A stretch of 64,000 nt of DNA from Halpernia frigidisoli (GTDB lineage Bacteria; Bacteroidota; Bacteroidia; Flavobacteriales; Weeksellaceae), in contig NZ_FOQT01000001.1 of the NCBI RefSeq assembly GCF_900113805.1, forward strand, positions 310,001 through 374,000, read 5' to 3'. The notes under the pieces were generated by a model. The model searched no databases. It was not told where the DNA came from and saw only the letters and a program-made list of their open reading frames with translations. This document shows, piece after piece, positions 63,800-64,000 of the stretch (position 1 is its first letter; each line of letters begins with the position of its first letter). Made by a program: the position numbers and the translations under genes.

Positions 63800-64000
63800 C
63801 TACAAATTTGAGTACCCAGAATTTTTGATAATTTTATATTCATCAAATTTTCCATCCCAATTTTCGCCGTAAGTTATAAATTCAATATATAAAATTTTTC
63901 CATCAGTAACATCAATAACGTAGCCGATTCCGTGTTTTAATTTTTGAATTTCAATATTTTCCTCGTTACTAAATAAAACATTAATATCTTCAAAATCTAT
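63800..64000 (-). CDS. Hypothetical protein, C-terminal part only
   Basis: The minus-strand frame is open from the window edge to TAG 63800-63802, giving the last 66 residues: a beta-rich domain with IEIQKLKHGIGYVIDVTDGKILYIEF and ENWDGKFDEYKIIKNSGYSNL. Composition is that of a real gene. No family is recognised and the N-terminus is outside the window. It converges on nothing and lies upstream of the inserted membrane-protein gene. Confidence 0.55.
   Translation of the reverse strand: MDFEDINVLFSNEENIEIQKLKHGIGYVIDVTDGKILYIEFITYGENWDGKFDEYKIIKNSGYSNL

Overview
The window looks like a chromosomal segment from a low-GC Flavobacteriia member of the Chryseobacterium/Kaistella/Epilithonimonas type. 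The signs are AT-rich genes ending mostly in TAA, weak or absent Shine-Dalgarno sites, -7 boxes of the TAnnTTTG type, many Bacteroidetes-only families (GLPGLI, DUF2723, DUF4919, DUF2807 head-GIN domains, SusC-like outer-membrane barrels), a monomeric isocitrate dehydrogenase, and short-period hairpin repeats between genes. The genus is inference. No rRNA, tRNA, CRISPR array or intact insertion sequence was found.

Layout. 1-6.4 kb: housekeeping and lipid genes (Gfo/Idh/MocA oxidoreductase, isoaspartyl methyltransferase, 2-hydroxyacid dehydrogenase, FabI-like reductase, KAS III, coiled-coil lipoprotein, thioesterase). 6.7-10.9 kb: urocanate hydratase, then a small accessory patch with a nonsense-broken HNH-like gene, an M23-type metallopeptidase and a toxin-antitoxin pair whose toxin is frameshifted. 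10.9-18.7 kb: lipoprotein and cytosolic thiol peroxidases, an S41 protease, an ECF sigma factor with a membrane partner, an MFS exporter and isocitrate dehydrogenase. 18.7-26.3 kb: a minus-strand block rich in DNA-repair and flavin genes: radical SAM repair protein, TIGR03915 partner, TIGR03643 protein, a photolyase-like protein with its domains in permuted order, flavin reductase, DUF2256 and an FeS-BCP-type photolyase lacking the usual cluster cysteines. 26.3-36.4 kb: a lone hypothetical with a HEPN-like motif, exonuclease III, repeat-rich DNA, and M3 and M13 peptidases.

36.4-43.1 kb is the most unusual part. A conserved leader with a homopolymeric T tract (17, 13 and 45 T), a small secreted Cys-containing peptide and a GLPGLI protein form a unit present three times in tandem. 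The array ends in an intact TonB-receptor-like outer-membrane protein. Fragments of that receptor's 5' end lie between the units, which suggests expansion by recombination and possible phase variation. I know of no described function for such an array.

43-64 kb: ribF divergent from atpD-atpC, a fourfold-repeat membrane protein, a B12/radical SAM protein, a gene pair that probably makes the sulfonolipid base capnine, a very large DUF2723 membrane glycosyltransferase-like protein, dnaX split by an A11 slippage-type run, DAHP synthase/chorismate mutase, a Fic protein overlapping rsgA, ndk, a GapN-like aldehyde dehydrogenase, and rpe. The rpe start is duplicated exactly 400 bp upstream around a small membrane-protein gene. 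Several genes carry single disrupting changes, so read-level checking matters before calling them decayed.
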